Shown here piece after piece: positions 10,051 through 21,928 of a DNA stretch of 64,000 nucleotides. The notes under the pieces were generated by a model. It saw only the letters and a program-made list of their open reading frames with translations. It did no database searches and was not told the origin of the DNA. The position numbers and the translations under genes are program-made. Numbering within the stretch: position 1 is the first letter of the stretch; the number at the start of each line of letters is the position of its first letter. The stretch comes from Argyresthia goedartella (taxonomy: Eukaryota; Arthropoda; Insecta; Lepidoptera; Argyresthiidae), in contig OX463807.1 of NCBI GenBank assembly GCA_949825045.1, positions 15,153,501 to 15,217,500 of the forward strand, in the 5' to 3' direction.

Positions 10051-11001
10051 ATGGCGAGCCCATCTACCCCTGAGAGTAGAACTGAGAAAACAATTCCAAA
10101 AATTAACGTAATTGCCAATGCCGATACCGAACCATTCCCAATACAGACATTATGTGCTTTCATTAACCCTTACAAAGGAGAGAGAGAAACTCTCCCCGCA
10201 TTTTTGACGAATTGTCAAAATGCTCTTGACCTGGCAAAAGGAAACCAAAAAGAATTGTTACTGAAATTTATAATCGCAAAATTAGAAGGAAAGCCGCAAA
10301 TTGCCTGCTCTAATAAGATTTTTGAAAAATTTGATGATCTTAAAAATTTCCTCCGCCAAAATTTTGGCGAAAGGAAACATTATAATCACTTACTTCTGGA
10401 TCTGCAAAATTGCAAACAACTAAATAATGAAACCGTTGCTCAGTTTGCGCTCAGGATTGAGACCTGCTTAACAGCACTGCAATCGGAAATTCATAACTCC
10501 GAGAGTTTGAAAAAGGAGTTAGCCGGTCGAATAGCTATGACCGAAGATTTGGCTCTATTCACATTTACACTCGGGCTGAACCCTCGACTGAGTACAATCG
10601 TTAGGTGCAGAGAACCTAAGAATTTAAATGCTGCTGTCAACGTTGCTCTCCAGGAAGAAAAAATTCAAAATCTATTTTTCCAAACGACAAAGTCCAAAAG
10701 CCCAGTTTGCAAAATATGTAACAAACCCGGACATTCCGAGTCTGAATGTTATCTAAAACGTAGACAGCATGCATCGAATAATAATACAACATATTCGAAA
10801 AACCAATATTCGAACAACGCAGCTCCGAGTTCGTCGCAGGTCCCTGTTTGTTCCTACTGTAAAAACAAGGGTCACCATATTTCTCAATGCCGCAAACGGC
10901 AATTCAATGAAAATCGTAAAGCTTCTTCGTTTGAAGCACACAAATCGATGATGGGCTTGGCGAACTCGAGCCTTACACTTCTACGTCTGACAGTGATTTA
11001 A
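10051..11001 (+). pseudogene. gag: Provirus gag (capsid and nucleocapsid)
   Basis: Gag builds the particle and packages RNA. I start it at the ATG at 10,051 (MASPSTPES), the first ATG in a frame open from 10,033. Residues to about 215 form the capsid region. Two zinc knuckles follow: CKICNKPGHSESEC and CSYCKNKGHHISQC. The frame ends at 10,999-11,001. A different frame open from 10,935 to a TAA at 11,007 gives a more acidic, hydrophilic tail and ends on the slippery heptamer, so I infer that this copy changed frame by one base between about 10,932 and 10,960. Pol follows. Confidence 0.88.
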
Positions 11002-11003
11002 AC
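10997..11003 (+). promoter_or_regulatory. TTTAAAC -1 frameshift heptamer at gag end
   Basis: The heptamer TTTAAAC lies just before a TAA at 11,007-11,009. In the frame that uses that TAA it reads T TTA AAC, the canonical retroviral phase. A -1 shift enters a frame that opens here (previous stop 10,994-10,996) and stays open to 11,629 through the protease. Placement and phase are seen directly; use as a signal is inferred. I did not find an obvious pseudoknot by eye. Confidence 0.65.
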
Positions 11004-14000
11004 GCGTAAATGGGGTTGCGTACTCGTGTCGCCGCCAACCCAAAAGAGTTATTGGCACAAAATTAAATAAACATACTAAATCGATGTCCCCACTGTATTT
11101 TAATCCAGCTGAGCAGTCTATTTCTAAATTATCACTGAATCTTAACTCGGACTGTAACGCTGGATGGACGAAAAATAAAATATCCAAGTCCCTTCTAAAT
11201 CATATTCCTGAAGGTCAAGCTGCTCCTATTTCTTGTTCAAAATCTGAACCAGGTTGTACCTCAGGATGGACTTCCAACTCTGACTCAAAGTCCCTACTAA
11301 ATTATATGCCTGATAGTCAGCCTACTCCTATTTCTTATTCAAACACTGAATCAGGTTGCACCTCAGGATGGACTTCTAACGCTGACTCTTTATTCAATGA
11401 AATAACTTCTCAACATCCTCAACTTGAATCGGAAGGCCTCATATACGATATTTTTAAATCTAAAAGGCCTAATTTACCATACATCGAAATCGAGACCTCA
11501 CACACTGACAAACCAATTCGTTTGCTTATAGATACAGGAAGTTCGATTTGTATCCTCAAAAAGTCATCTCTTCCAGAACTACCCAACTTTCAGATGAAAT
11601 TGTCAAAATTAAAGGCATCAATGATGTAAATTCGTATTCTAGTACACTGGGTACATTTCCCTTATCCCTCAAATTACATAATCAATTGCAGTTCCCACAA
11701 AATTACCACCTAGTAGATAATGTAGGCCTAAATTTCTACGGTGGTATTCTCGGAAACGATTTCCTAGACGCCTACAAAGCGTCTGTACAATATTCTAAGT
11801 CAAAATTAATAATCCTTGATGACCCCAACCTTTATTTTGATATAAAAACTTCCGATCCAACTTACGTTGTTCCTCCAAGAAGTGAAATGTTTATCGAATG
11901 TCATGTTACCAACCCCCAACTCAAAGAAGGGTTGATTCTTACAACTAATATCAAAGAATATCCTAATGTTTATTTTTCAAAATGCCTTTTCCATGTCCAA
12001 GCAAACGAAATGGTCAAACTGTCAGTTGTAAATACCTCCCAAAGAGAGGTCGTCCTTCAAAATCTTAAATTCACTTTAGAACCTGTATCCGAAATCATGG
12101 AGACAAAATCCAACTTGCCGGACTCGACCTCTACTCAGTATTCATACTTATCTACCTCCGATTCAAGTCGCGAAAATCGTATTCAAGATTTACTTAGGTG
12201 TGAACACATGAACCATGAAGAGGAGCTGAAACTGCGCAACCTATGTACCGAATTCAATGATATATTTTATCTCAATGGCGATCATCTCACAGCTACCTCA
12301 ATACTGCAACATGAAATACGGACTACCTCCCAAGTACCAATTCATGCCAAAACATATCGTTTTCCCGAATTTCATAAAAAGGAGGTAGCCGATCAAATTA
12401 AATCTATGCTAGATCAAAATATAATCCGCCCTTCCATGTCACCTTGGTCCGCTCCTATTTGGGTGGTCCCCAAAAAACTAGATGCGTCCGGTAAAAAGAA
12501 ATGGCGCATAGTCATCGACTATCGAAAGCTTAATGACATCACAATCGGTGATGCTTATCCAATTCCTAATATCACAGATATTTTAGATCAATTGGGACAC
12601 AGTAAATATTTTTCGACTCTTGACCTCGCTTCATCTTTTCACCAAATCTTGGTGTCAGAAAACGACGTTCCAAAAACTGCATTTTCTGTCCCTAATTGTG
12701 GTGATGTAGCTGGTCACTACGAATTCACCAGAATGCCCTTCGGGTTACGAAATTCTCCTTCCACCTTTCAACGTCTTATCAACATTGTACTTTCTGGAAT
12801 GCAGGGAATTCATTGTTTTACCTACATGGATGATGTGGTAATATTCAGTCATGACCTCAACACACACATTCAAAAACTTAAATTAGTATTCACTAGACTC
12901 AGAGAACACAACCTTAAATTACAACCCGATAAGAGCGAATTTCTACGTCGCGAAGTGCAATATCTTGGTCATATCATAAATGACCACGGAGTGAAACCCG
13001 ATCCGAAGAAAGTACAATGTGTCAACGACTTCCCAATTCCAAAATGTCCTAAGGACATAAAAAGTTTCCTCGGCCTTGTAGGCTATTATCGTCGTTTTAT
13101 CGACCATTTCTCTCATATTACCAAACCAATGTCTAGCCTTTTAAAAAAGGATGCTAAATTCGTGTGGTCTACTTCCCAACAAACAGCTTTCGATACTCTC
13201 AAACAAAAAATCACCACTGCACCTATCCTACAATACCCAGATTTTTCTAAACCGTTCATCCTAACTACTGACGCATCGAACTATGCTATCTCTGCAATTC
13301 TTTCCCAAGGTGAAGTTGGAAAGGACCTTCCTATCGCTTACGCATCAAGGACGCTCAACAAAGCTGAGGGCAATTATTCCGTCACTGAAAAAGAATTTCT
13401 AGCTGTCGTATTTGGAACTAAAACTTTTAGACCCTATTTATTCGGCTACAATTTTAAAATTGTTACGGACCACAAACCGTTATTGTGGATCCTCAATGGT
13501 AGTGGCACTGACCACAGCTCAAAATTAATTCGTTGGCGCTTAAAGCTAGCCGATTTTGACTATACAGTCGAGTATAAAAAAGGAAAAATAAACTGCAACG
13601 CAGACGCATTGTCTCGCAACCTGGTTCTAGCGACAGATACGACAGACAGTCCTTCCCTCAGCCCTTCGTCCTTAGAGTCATACGAAAAATTCCTTCAACA
13701 TAGTCGTCAATCCTCTGTATCTTATGACACTGTGATAGAAGAGCATAACGAATCTCTTCTTAAATCTAAGTGCAAGTTAATTGCTTATCCTACTTCTATT
13801 GATCTTGATGAGTCAGTCCCATACTGCTCCGAAATCTTGGCGACATCTAAAAGTGACCCTGACATTCGCCACATTGAACGAGAGCTGCTAAGTAGCTATA
13901 GTACTTCAAATGACAAACATTTGTTCACACATTTGTTTTTACGCGTCCATCACTACGATGAATACTCTTACAAAGATATATTCAATTTACTCCGCAGTTA

Positions 14001-15225
14001 TAGAGACATGATTATCATTTGGTACCAAGACCAGACAGAATTCGCAATTTCCGATTTTGTAGACTCCTTTAATAAGGTCTCTTATACAAAGCTCTATAAC
14101 ATACTAGCTTTCTTATTCCACGGCACAGGTATTAAAGTAAATGTGTATCGAAACAGTATCATATTTCCAACACCTGACGAGGTTAAACGCATTCTAAAGG
14201 AGCATCACGATTCCCCTTCAGCGGGTCATCCCGGCATTCCCCGAATGTTCGAAAGAATTAAATCAATATATTGGTGGAAAAACATGCGACAGGACATCGA
14301 AAATTACGTAAAAAGCTGCAAGTCCTGCCAAATTAACAAGCCGCTGCGTCAAACTAATCGCGCTCCTATGATTATAACGTCTACTGCCACCAAACCTAAT
14401 GAAAAACTTTTTCTTGACCTTGTAGGTCCACTCCCTGAAACTTCTGATTTTAAATATAAATTTATACTAACTCTACAAGATGATTTAACTAAGTATTCAC
14501 AGGCTTATCCTATGATTTCTTGCTCAGCTGAAGAAACAGCCAAACGCCTTGTCCTATATATTTCCCATATGGGTATCCCTAAAACCATTGTGACCGATCA
14601 AGGCACCAACTTTTGCTCTGATATATTTCGGCAACTTGAACGCTTGTTTGGAATTAAACACATCTTTGCATCTCCATATCATCTCCAAACATGCGGCGCG
14701 CTCGAAAGGAGCCACTCTACACTCAAAGAATACCCCAGGTCCTATATAGAGGAAAATAACCAATCCTGGAATCTTTATCTTCAAACTGCCATGATGGCAT
14801 ACAACTCCAATGTCCACTCTACCACAGGGTTTTCCCCACATGAGTTAGTTTTCGGGTACAAGCCCTACATTCCTCAAACTGTCGATACACTCGATAATAA
14901 CTCTTATTCCGACTACGTAAGAGCACTCAATCATCGACTTTATTACAGTCGACAGAGAGTCCGTCAAAACATAGAGGCGTCTAAAGAAAAGTCATAGAAA
15001 TATTATGATGCACATACTAAGTCTACTACTTACAAAGCTGGTGACATAGTATATTTACGCCACCATCATAAACAAAACAAAGCCTTATCTCCAGTGTGGA
15101 AAGGCCCTTATCGTATCATCAAATTGAATGGTAACCATACTGCAACTTTACTTATCAATCGCAAACACGTGCGTCACCATTTCGACGAATTAAAACACAC
15201 GCACACATCAGGAAATGTAACCTGA
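10997..15225 (+). pseudogene. pol: Provirus pol: protease, RT, RNase H, integrase
   Basis: Pol matures the particle, copies RNA to DNA and integrates it. The protease frame (10,997-11,629) contains LLIDTGSSICIL. The remaining frame, open to 14,997, contains reverse transcriptase (WRIVIDYRKLND, YMDDVVIFS near 12,826), RNase H (TTDASNYAISAIL) and integrase with an HHCC finger (CKSCQINK) and the three acidic residues in LDLVGPL, VTDQGTNF and ALERSH. Protease and reverse transcriptase frames differ, so one base changed between about 11,548 and 11,629. A TAG at 14,995-14,997 interrupts the integrase C-terminus, which continues in frame (YKAGDIVYL, WKGPYRI) to TGA at 15,223. Upstream of the protease are three imperfect repeats containing SGWTS. 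Confidence 0.93.
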
Positions 15226-15280
15226 ACAAAACCTTCGTGCTTTTGTGGTTTCTATCCTATTTCATATCTATTTATTCTAG

Positions 15281-17189
15281 GGCCGCGCTATCACGATGCC
15301 ATGCCCGGTTCGCGGCACAAGTTCGCAGAAATCCAGGGCTGTACTTCGATGAACTTCAAGATTTAAAGTTCACCAACGACAATTGGGACATTGTTACATA
15401 TTTGGACATTGGTCGTATACAACTTCATTTAGATGAATTAGATCATAGGTTTGAAAGGGTCATAACAATTTGTACTGGCACTGCATCTTCGAAGATACAA
15501 TTCGATTGCACAAACAGTCTCAATTCATTGAAAAGCCAACATGCCAACAACATTAAAAAGTTCTCATCTGTTTCTTATCTTATTTCTAATAAGCCGCTTC
15601 ATCGAACAAAGCGAGGGCTTCTCGATGCAGGTGGCTCGTTATCAAAAACACTCTTTGGAACCCTAGACTCTGCTGACGCAGTAAAGTTTACCGATGCTAT
15701 ACATGAAGTACAGTCAGACGATAGTAAACTTGCAACTCTTATGCGAGACAATATTCATGTTATCAAATCAACTGTAAATAGCTTCAATAGTTCTATGTCT
15801 AAGATTGATGAAAACGAAAAACGTCTAACTCACAACTTTGATCTTATTGAGAAGTCACTTTCGGATCTAACTATTACCAGTGATAAACTTGAGATGAAAT
15901 CAAAATTGAGTCTTTTGTTTAACAGCATAGAAAGTATCATTATCTCTCTGTCCTTTGATATTGATGATCTTAGTAACGCAATTTTGTTTAGTAAAATGAA
16001 TATTCTGCACCCGACTGTACTCAGTCCTTATCAGCTGTTCAACGAGTTAGAACAAAATAAAAATAACTTACCTAGACATTGTGAATTACCGATTCCTTTA
16101 ACTCTTCAGAATGTACATGAGCTTATTGATATATCTAGTTTAGTGTGCTACTATCATTATAATAAGATTATTTTAGTTTTAAGGATACCGCTCGTCCTTC
16201 CTCAAATATATGACCTTTATCATGTAGCTCCTTTTCCTGTTCCTTATGATATCTCAAAGCCTAATACTTACGCACTTGTAGCACCAACTCAGAGTTATAT
16301 TGCCATGAGCAAAGATAGAATGTTTTACTCCTTACTCGAAAACGTAAACCAGTGCAAGACGATCAACAATCAGTGTTACGTGTGTGCGCTCAATAGTGTG
16401 TATTCGTCAGCTGCGAATCCTATTTGTGAAACAATATTGTTAAGTGAAGCAGTGACAAAACTGCCCAAAACTTGTGAAGTGAAACTTTTACACGGCTCTA
16501 TCGATATGTTCCATAAGTTAAGTAGTAATAAGTGGATCTTTGTTCAATCTGATCCAGGCAAATGTCACATTACGTGTGATAATGATCCTAATAGTTATGA
16601 TGAAGTTTTGTTTGGAACTGGCATGCTAACCTTGCCTAAATATTGTAAAGCTTATTTCAAAACACTTCAATTTAGTGCTAGTAATACATATAGTTCTAAT
16701 GTTACTTTTGTTTTGTCCTCATTTGATCTGATTGATGATGATTGCTGTGAAAAATCAAAAATCAATAGACCCCTTTCACATCTGCCCTTCGTTAAACTAA
16801 ATAATATTAATAGTCCAGACTCACTGTTGCACGCGAGTGTCCATCTTGATTCATTTGAAAGGGAACTGAATAAGTTGTCGCATCCTTCGCATTTAGAAAA
16901 GTACAGCACGCATTATCTTTCGGCTACCTATGTACTTACTATTATAGCTTTAGCTTACATGATTTATAGGTTTAAGAAGCTTATGTGTCCTAGAGGTTCA
17001 TCAAGCTATTGTGTGAAAATCTACAACCAGTGTAATAACAAACGGTCAACTAATAAGAATCTTCATGCTCTGCATTCTGTAAACACTCTCAGTACTCAAA
17101 CTACAGACTCTTCTAGTAATGACGATGATGATGTCAAACAGTCAGTTTCTATTGCTCCAATGCCTATAAAGCGTAACATTATTACATAA
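15281..17189 (+). CDS. env: Provirus envelope, baculovirus F-like
   Basis: This frame is open from before 15,237 to 17,189 with no internal stop. I start it at the splice acceptor after AG 15,280 because no suitable ATG exists at its head. The furin-type site RTKR is followed directly by GLLDAGGSLSKTLFG, the fusion-peptide block shared by errantivirus env and baculovirus F proteins. A single membrane segment (YVLTIIALAYMIY) lies near residue 560-577 of the GTG-started frame, with a tail of about 70 residues containing an acidic patch. It would be a membrane fusion glycoprotein. Unlike gag and pol it shows no obvious break. Confidence 0.88.
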
Positions 17190-17335
17190 GAACTTACTTA
17201 TTTGAATACTTACTTAAGATTTTGTCTTAGATCTAATAATTACCTTATATTCTATGGCTAATTGTTGTAAGGGTGATCAAAATTGGGAGATTTCGCATCA
17301 CTTTAAGGGGTGATGCTCAATCTCAACCGGGGGGT

Positions 17336-17609
17336 TGTTATAATGCATATTTCTCACGTGAACATATAAAATAAAATTGCTAAATAGGTACAAATATCAC
17401 ATTTCATTTCAAGCAATGCAATATGATATTTTCGGTTATTTTGTCATAATCCGCGGCACCGCGCTTTGTGGAAAAGTCGGCAGACCGGTTTTGATCACCT
17501 TCAAGTAAAGACGTATTTTCTTCTGTATTTCTACTGTATTTTGAGTAAAATAAATAGGTGATATTAAAAACTGTTTTTTAAAATCCGCTCTCCAACTCAC
17601 TCCGTAATA
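17336..17609 (+). repeat. Provirus 3' LTR with polypurine tract
   Basis: It is identical in length to the 5' LTR, with four differences seen by eye: C/T near 17,381, G/T near 17,403, A/G near 17,537 and C/T near 17,597. A G-run (CCGGGGGG, 17,328-17,334) directly before it is the plus-strand primer tract. The 140 bases between env and this tract are AT-rich with no feature I recognise. Confidence 0.92.
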
Positions 17610-17821
17610 GTACACCGAAATACCATCAATGCCACGGTGCGCGAGCAGCCATGTTTTCTCACCGATGAGACAAGACCAAGAGTCAAGATAACCTCCAATT
17701 TTACATCTCGTTCCGGTACGAGTGACATCTGTGGTCCGTTTCCGCTAGTGATGTCTCGATTACTCGCGATCGATTCGTGCAACAAAAAACCGGTGCGTTT
17801 CCGAAGCATAAATATTAAACA
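17610..17821 (-). repeat. BEL/Pao 3' LTR, proximal part
   Basis: On the minus strand, the LTR begins TGTTTAATATTTATGC at 17,821, after a G-rich tract (GGGCGGGTGAC). It runs to the GTAC target site where the provirus entered, then resumes at 9,315. The stretch between it and the end of BEL pol at 17,853 is only 31 bases. Confidence 0.75.
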
Positions 17822-17852
17822 GTCACCCGCCCGGACAGGCCCGAACCTGTCC

Positions 17853-20800
17853 CTAATCAATAGGAAGGCGAGAAAGTGTTGCGACCGCTCTCTTGAGGAC
17901 CGAGTCCCCCACCTTGACTTCTGCTGATCGAGGCGTGCCATCCCGACCCGTGTACAAATTGACGATCCGTCCTCGTCTCCATCTCAATGATGACAGGTTC
18001 GCATCCTTAATCAGCACCAAATCACCGACTTGAGGGGGGCTCGTCCGGTCAGTCCACTTAAGGCGCTGCTGCAAGATGTGCAAGTACTCAAGGGACCACC
18101 GTTTCCAAAAATCTTGAGCCATCTGCTGCAACATCTGCCACCTAGTTAACCGACTTAACTTAACATCACCGAATGGGTATTCTGGCAGGGCGTTAAGGGG
18201 CTGACCTATCAGGAAGTGACCCGGCGTCAACGCTTCCAAATCATGTAATTTGACAATATTTTATTTAAAAAAGGAAACGCAAAAGATGCGACGACTGTGG
18301 AGTTTCTTCGGTGAGCTCTTCTCCACAGATTCCGCCATTGGGTTAGTGAACTCACCCAAAAAAATGTAATGACGGATCTAAGTGATGTAACAACATCCTA
18401 TGGAAATAAATGATTTTTGATTTTGATTTCATTTGGATCCGAACTGAGCGGGCACAACGGACGCGAGTTCAGTGTCATTTCAATTTTACAGAACAGCATC
18501 GCAAGCTCTTCAAAGCGTAGAGAGGTCTCACCGATGATCCTCGTCAGGTGCGACTTAGCCGATTTAACCGCAGCCTCAAAAATTCCTCCCCAATGAGGAC
18601 ATCCCGGCGGACTGAAAACCCATTCAATCCCTCGTCGGAAGCAAGCCGTACCGATGGCGTCCTGGTTACCGTTCAGGAATTGAGTGACCTCCTGCAGATA
18701 TCGCCTGACTCCGACAAAATTTGTGCCGTTGTCCGGACGGATTAATGTCGGGATGCCCCTTCGTGAGACGAACCGAACTAGACATGCGATAAATGCCTCT
18801 GTAGTGAGGTCACTGACCACCTCCAAGTGGACTGCCTTCGTGGCCAAGCACACGAAGACGCACAGGTATGCCTTCACTAATCTGGCGTTCCGTAGCTGTG
18901 AAGACTTGACCATGAATGGTCCCGCGAAATCCGTTCCGACACCCGCAAAGTGCCGGATTTCGTTAACCCTATCCGAGGGCAAATCGCCCATCTGGGGCTG
19001 CATCGTAGCCGCCTTGGCCCGATAACAAGGCAGGCACCGAAATACGACGCTACGCACCAAGCGTCTTCCCGATAGAATCCAGAACTCGCGCTGGAGAAAC
19101 GCCATCAAGGTGTGGCATCCGACATGCCCATTCCGAATGTGTCGATCCTGTATCAACAGTTCGACCAACTTCCCTTTCCTAGGGAGTAACAACGGGTGGC
19201 GAGCCGCATAAGGCAGGTTGGCATTCCGCAGCCGACCTCCTACCCTCAGCAATCCTTGAGGGTCAATAAACGGGTTGAGCCAAGCCACAGCTCCCTTCAG
19301 TTGGACGCGTCCGCGTCTCAGAATGTCCAATTCGGACTTAAAGTGCACCGTCTGCACGTTCCGTACCAATGCGAACAACGCATGGTTCCGTTCCCGTGGT
19401 GTCAGGACCTGTGTCCGCACTCGTTGCGCCTCAGAATTCCGACAATTCCGCGCAAATCGGCAGATCCAGGCGGTCACATTGACCAGCTTGTCGAGCGAGC
19501 TGTACTGTTCCAGCAGGCTGAACTCCTCTTCCGGCTCTGGTTGCGTCGTGCAGACACCGACTGTCAAGGCACCGTTCGCCGAGGTAACGCGTGGACTCAT
19601 TGGCCAATCCGATTCGGCTTGAGTCAACCATTTTGGACCCCACCACAAGGGATGTCCAACCAACTCCGGAGCGTGACACCCACGAGACGCACAGTCTGCT
19701 GGGTTCATTTCCCCTGGAACATGTCTCCAGATCAAGGGAACCTCCGAATCCAAAATCTGCGAAACCCGATTCGCCACAAAAATCTCCAGCTTGTGAACTG
19801 AAGCCTTCAGCCAGCATAACACGATCTGGCTGTCCGTCCAAGCGTAGACCGTATCTTCCAACGCTATTGACCCACGAAGAACCGTCATCGTGTGGTTGAG
19901 CAGACGAGTCAGGAGAGCCGCTCCCGAAAGCTCTAACTTGGGAATGGTCAGGCGAGTGCGCAACGGCGCATCCTTGCTCTTGGCCATGACCAACCGCACA
20001 TCAACCTCCCCCGAGGAGTCGACCGTACGCAGATACACCGCAGCTCCGTAGCCCTTCTCCGAGGCATCGCAAAACCCATGCAGGGTGGCGGTGTTTCGTT
20101 TGGTGGGGACCAACCTCCGTGGCAGTGAAATCCGATTGATGCCAGGGAGGGTCGAAAAGAACGAGTCCCACTCTGAGCTCAATGACCCGCCGATCGGGTC
20201 GTCCCATTTCAGCTCAGCAGACCACAATTGCTGCATAAAACACTTGAGCTGAAATGTTACCGGGGTGATCCACCCGTTTGGATCAAATGTCCTAGCCACC
20301 GTTGAGAGGACGTTCCGTTTCGTCCAGACCTTCGGGGAGTCCAACTCGACCCGATACGAGAACATGTCTGACACCGGCTGGTACTGGACGCCTAATACCG
20401 ACAACATATTTGGATTTTCCAAATTTTCAAAAATGTGGGGATCCTGCTGGTAGTCATCCGGAAGACCAGTCAGTAACTCTGGAGAGTTCGACATCCATTT
20501 CCGGAGCTCGTAACCTCCACCCCGTAAGAGCTCAACTAGCTCGTCCCGTCGAGCGAGCGCCTCCTCAACGGAATCTGCACCGGTACAGATATCATCCACG
20601 TAGAGGTCCTGCTCCAGGATCGCTGCTCCTCTAGGGAAATTTAACCGTTCTCGATCCGCTAACTCCCGTAGAGTGCGAATCGCCAAATAAGGACTAGACC
20701 GTAGCCCGTACGTGTTGGTGTTCAGCTCGTACACCCTGATGGGCTGATCTGGGCTCTCTCGCCACAGTATCAGCTGATACCGTCTATCGTCAGGGTGAAT

Positions 20801-21883
20801 GACCGTCTGTCTAAACATCATCCGGATGTCAGCTACAAACACAACATTGTGTCGACGGAACCGTGTGATAACATCCGCGATGTCATGATTCAACTTCGGC
20901 CCTGAATGCAAACACTGGTTCAGGTTCATGACGTTAGATGTTGATGCCGATCCATCGAACACTACCCGTATTTTGCCCTCCGGGGTCCTCAAGACCGCGT
21001 GATGAGGCAGGAAGCAGTGGTCTTCACGCTTCCAGTCGATACCCGAAACCGACATGTGACCGAGCGACTCGTATTCCCGCATGAAGTCGACGTACTTCTG
21101 CCGGAAAATCCCGTCACGCTTCATGCGTCGTTCCATCGACAGAAGCCGCGTCTCGGCTGCATGGTGTGAACTGCCCAGCGGTGGGCGATCACTCCGAAAT
21201 GGAAGACGTGTGAGAAATCGACCTGACCGAAGGCGACCAGTATTGTTCCGATAAAACTGTTCACACTCTTCTTCAACCGGGTCCAACCGGCGGACCGTAG
21301 GTGGTTCCTCCACCTCCCAAAACTTCTGTATCACCTCCGAGAGTACAGAACCGAATAAGGGACTACGAGTCGCTAGGCGTGGGGCAGCCGGCATGACCGG
21401 ACCCATTACCGCATGGCCCAGTCTGGTGTTGACCGAAACCAGACCAGTCGCCTGCAACACGTGGACACCTGACACTAACAGGTATCCCAAGGCATCGACA
21501 CCCAATAAAATGTCTACTGGGCCCGGAATATTGAACTCCGGGTCAGCCAGTGACAACCCAGCGACCAACTGTCGCACCGAGGGCGACAACCGTACGTGAG
21601 GGTGTGAGCCCATCACATTAGGCATGACCAATGCCGTGACCGTCAGATTCACCGATGAATCCACCCGTGACGAGAGAGTAATCCGACATACTCCCTTAAC
21701 GGAACCGACTTCCGTGTTCCCAATTCCCCGAATGGAATGTGGGTACTCCCTTACCGAAATGCACAACCGTCTTACAAGGTTGCACGAGACTAAGCACCCC
21801 TGGGCCCCCGAGTCCAATAGTGCTCGTGCCACACAAGATTTGCCGTCCGAACTCCACGCTATCACCGAGGCGGTGGGGAGCAT
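17853..21883 (-). pseudogene. pol: BEL/Pao pol polyprotein, integrase interrupted
   Basis: This encodes BEL-family protease (ALLDSGAQGCLVS), reverse transcriptase (FVADIRMMFRQTVIHP and YVDDICTGADS), RNase H (LHGFCDASEKGYGAA) and integrase (GHVGCHTLM zinc finger; TDFAGPF, RPDNGTNFVG, GGIFEAAVKSAK). The frame is open for 1,161 codons, 21,883-18,398. The integrase is then cut by a short retroelement at 18,241-18,428 and resumes at 18,239 (LTPGHFLIGQPL), ending in the WRRGRIVNLY C-terminal domain at 17,853. The interruption inactivates it. Upstream, gag is in the same frame apart from one TAG. The 5' end of this ORF is duplicated at 52,714-52,879. Confidence 0.93.
18241..18428 (+). mobile_element. 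Short retroelement insertion with (GATTTT) tail
   Basis: About 188 bases interrupt the BEL integrase. The right end reads AAATAAATGATTTTTGATT followed by more GATTTT, a tail style common in moth LINE 3' ends. TCAT occurs at both borders (18,241-18,244 and 18,429-18,432), a possible 4-bp target duplication. It is either a SINE or a 5'-truncated LINE end; no coding sequence is visible. Confidence 0.75.
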
Positions 21884-21928
21884 GACCGTCTGTGGAGTGG
21901 CGGCACCCTGTAAGTGGGCGGCGTGTCC

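Larger units (their letters stand above)
9316..17609 (+). mobile_element. Errantivirus-type provirus with gag, pol and env
   Basis: This is an 8.3-kb Ty3/gypsy provirus with two 274-bp LTRs that differ at four positions by eye (about 98.5% identical). It is flanked by GTAC on both sides (9,312-9,315 and 17,610-17,613), a 4-bp target duplication as usual for gypsy integrases. The order is LTR, primer site, leader, gag, pol, env, purine tract, LTR. It inserted into the 3' LTR of a BEL element on the opposite strand. Coding breaks are few: a frame change late in gag, one in the protease region, and a TAG near the integrase end. It belongs with insect endogenous retroviruses such as TED-like elements. 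Confidence 0.93.

Noticed and set aside
9315..17613. Longer target duplication (five or six bases) for the provirus
   Set aside because: Only GTAC matches on both sides once the LTR ends are aligned; longer matches require shifting an LTR end.
19196..20634. Several plus-strand frames of 100-200 codons
   Set aside because: They are shadows of the BEL pol frame on the minus strand.
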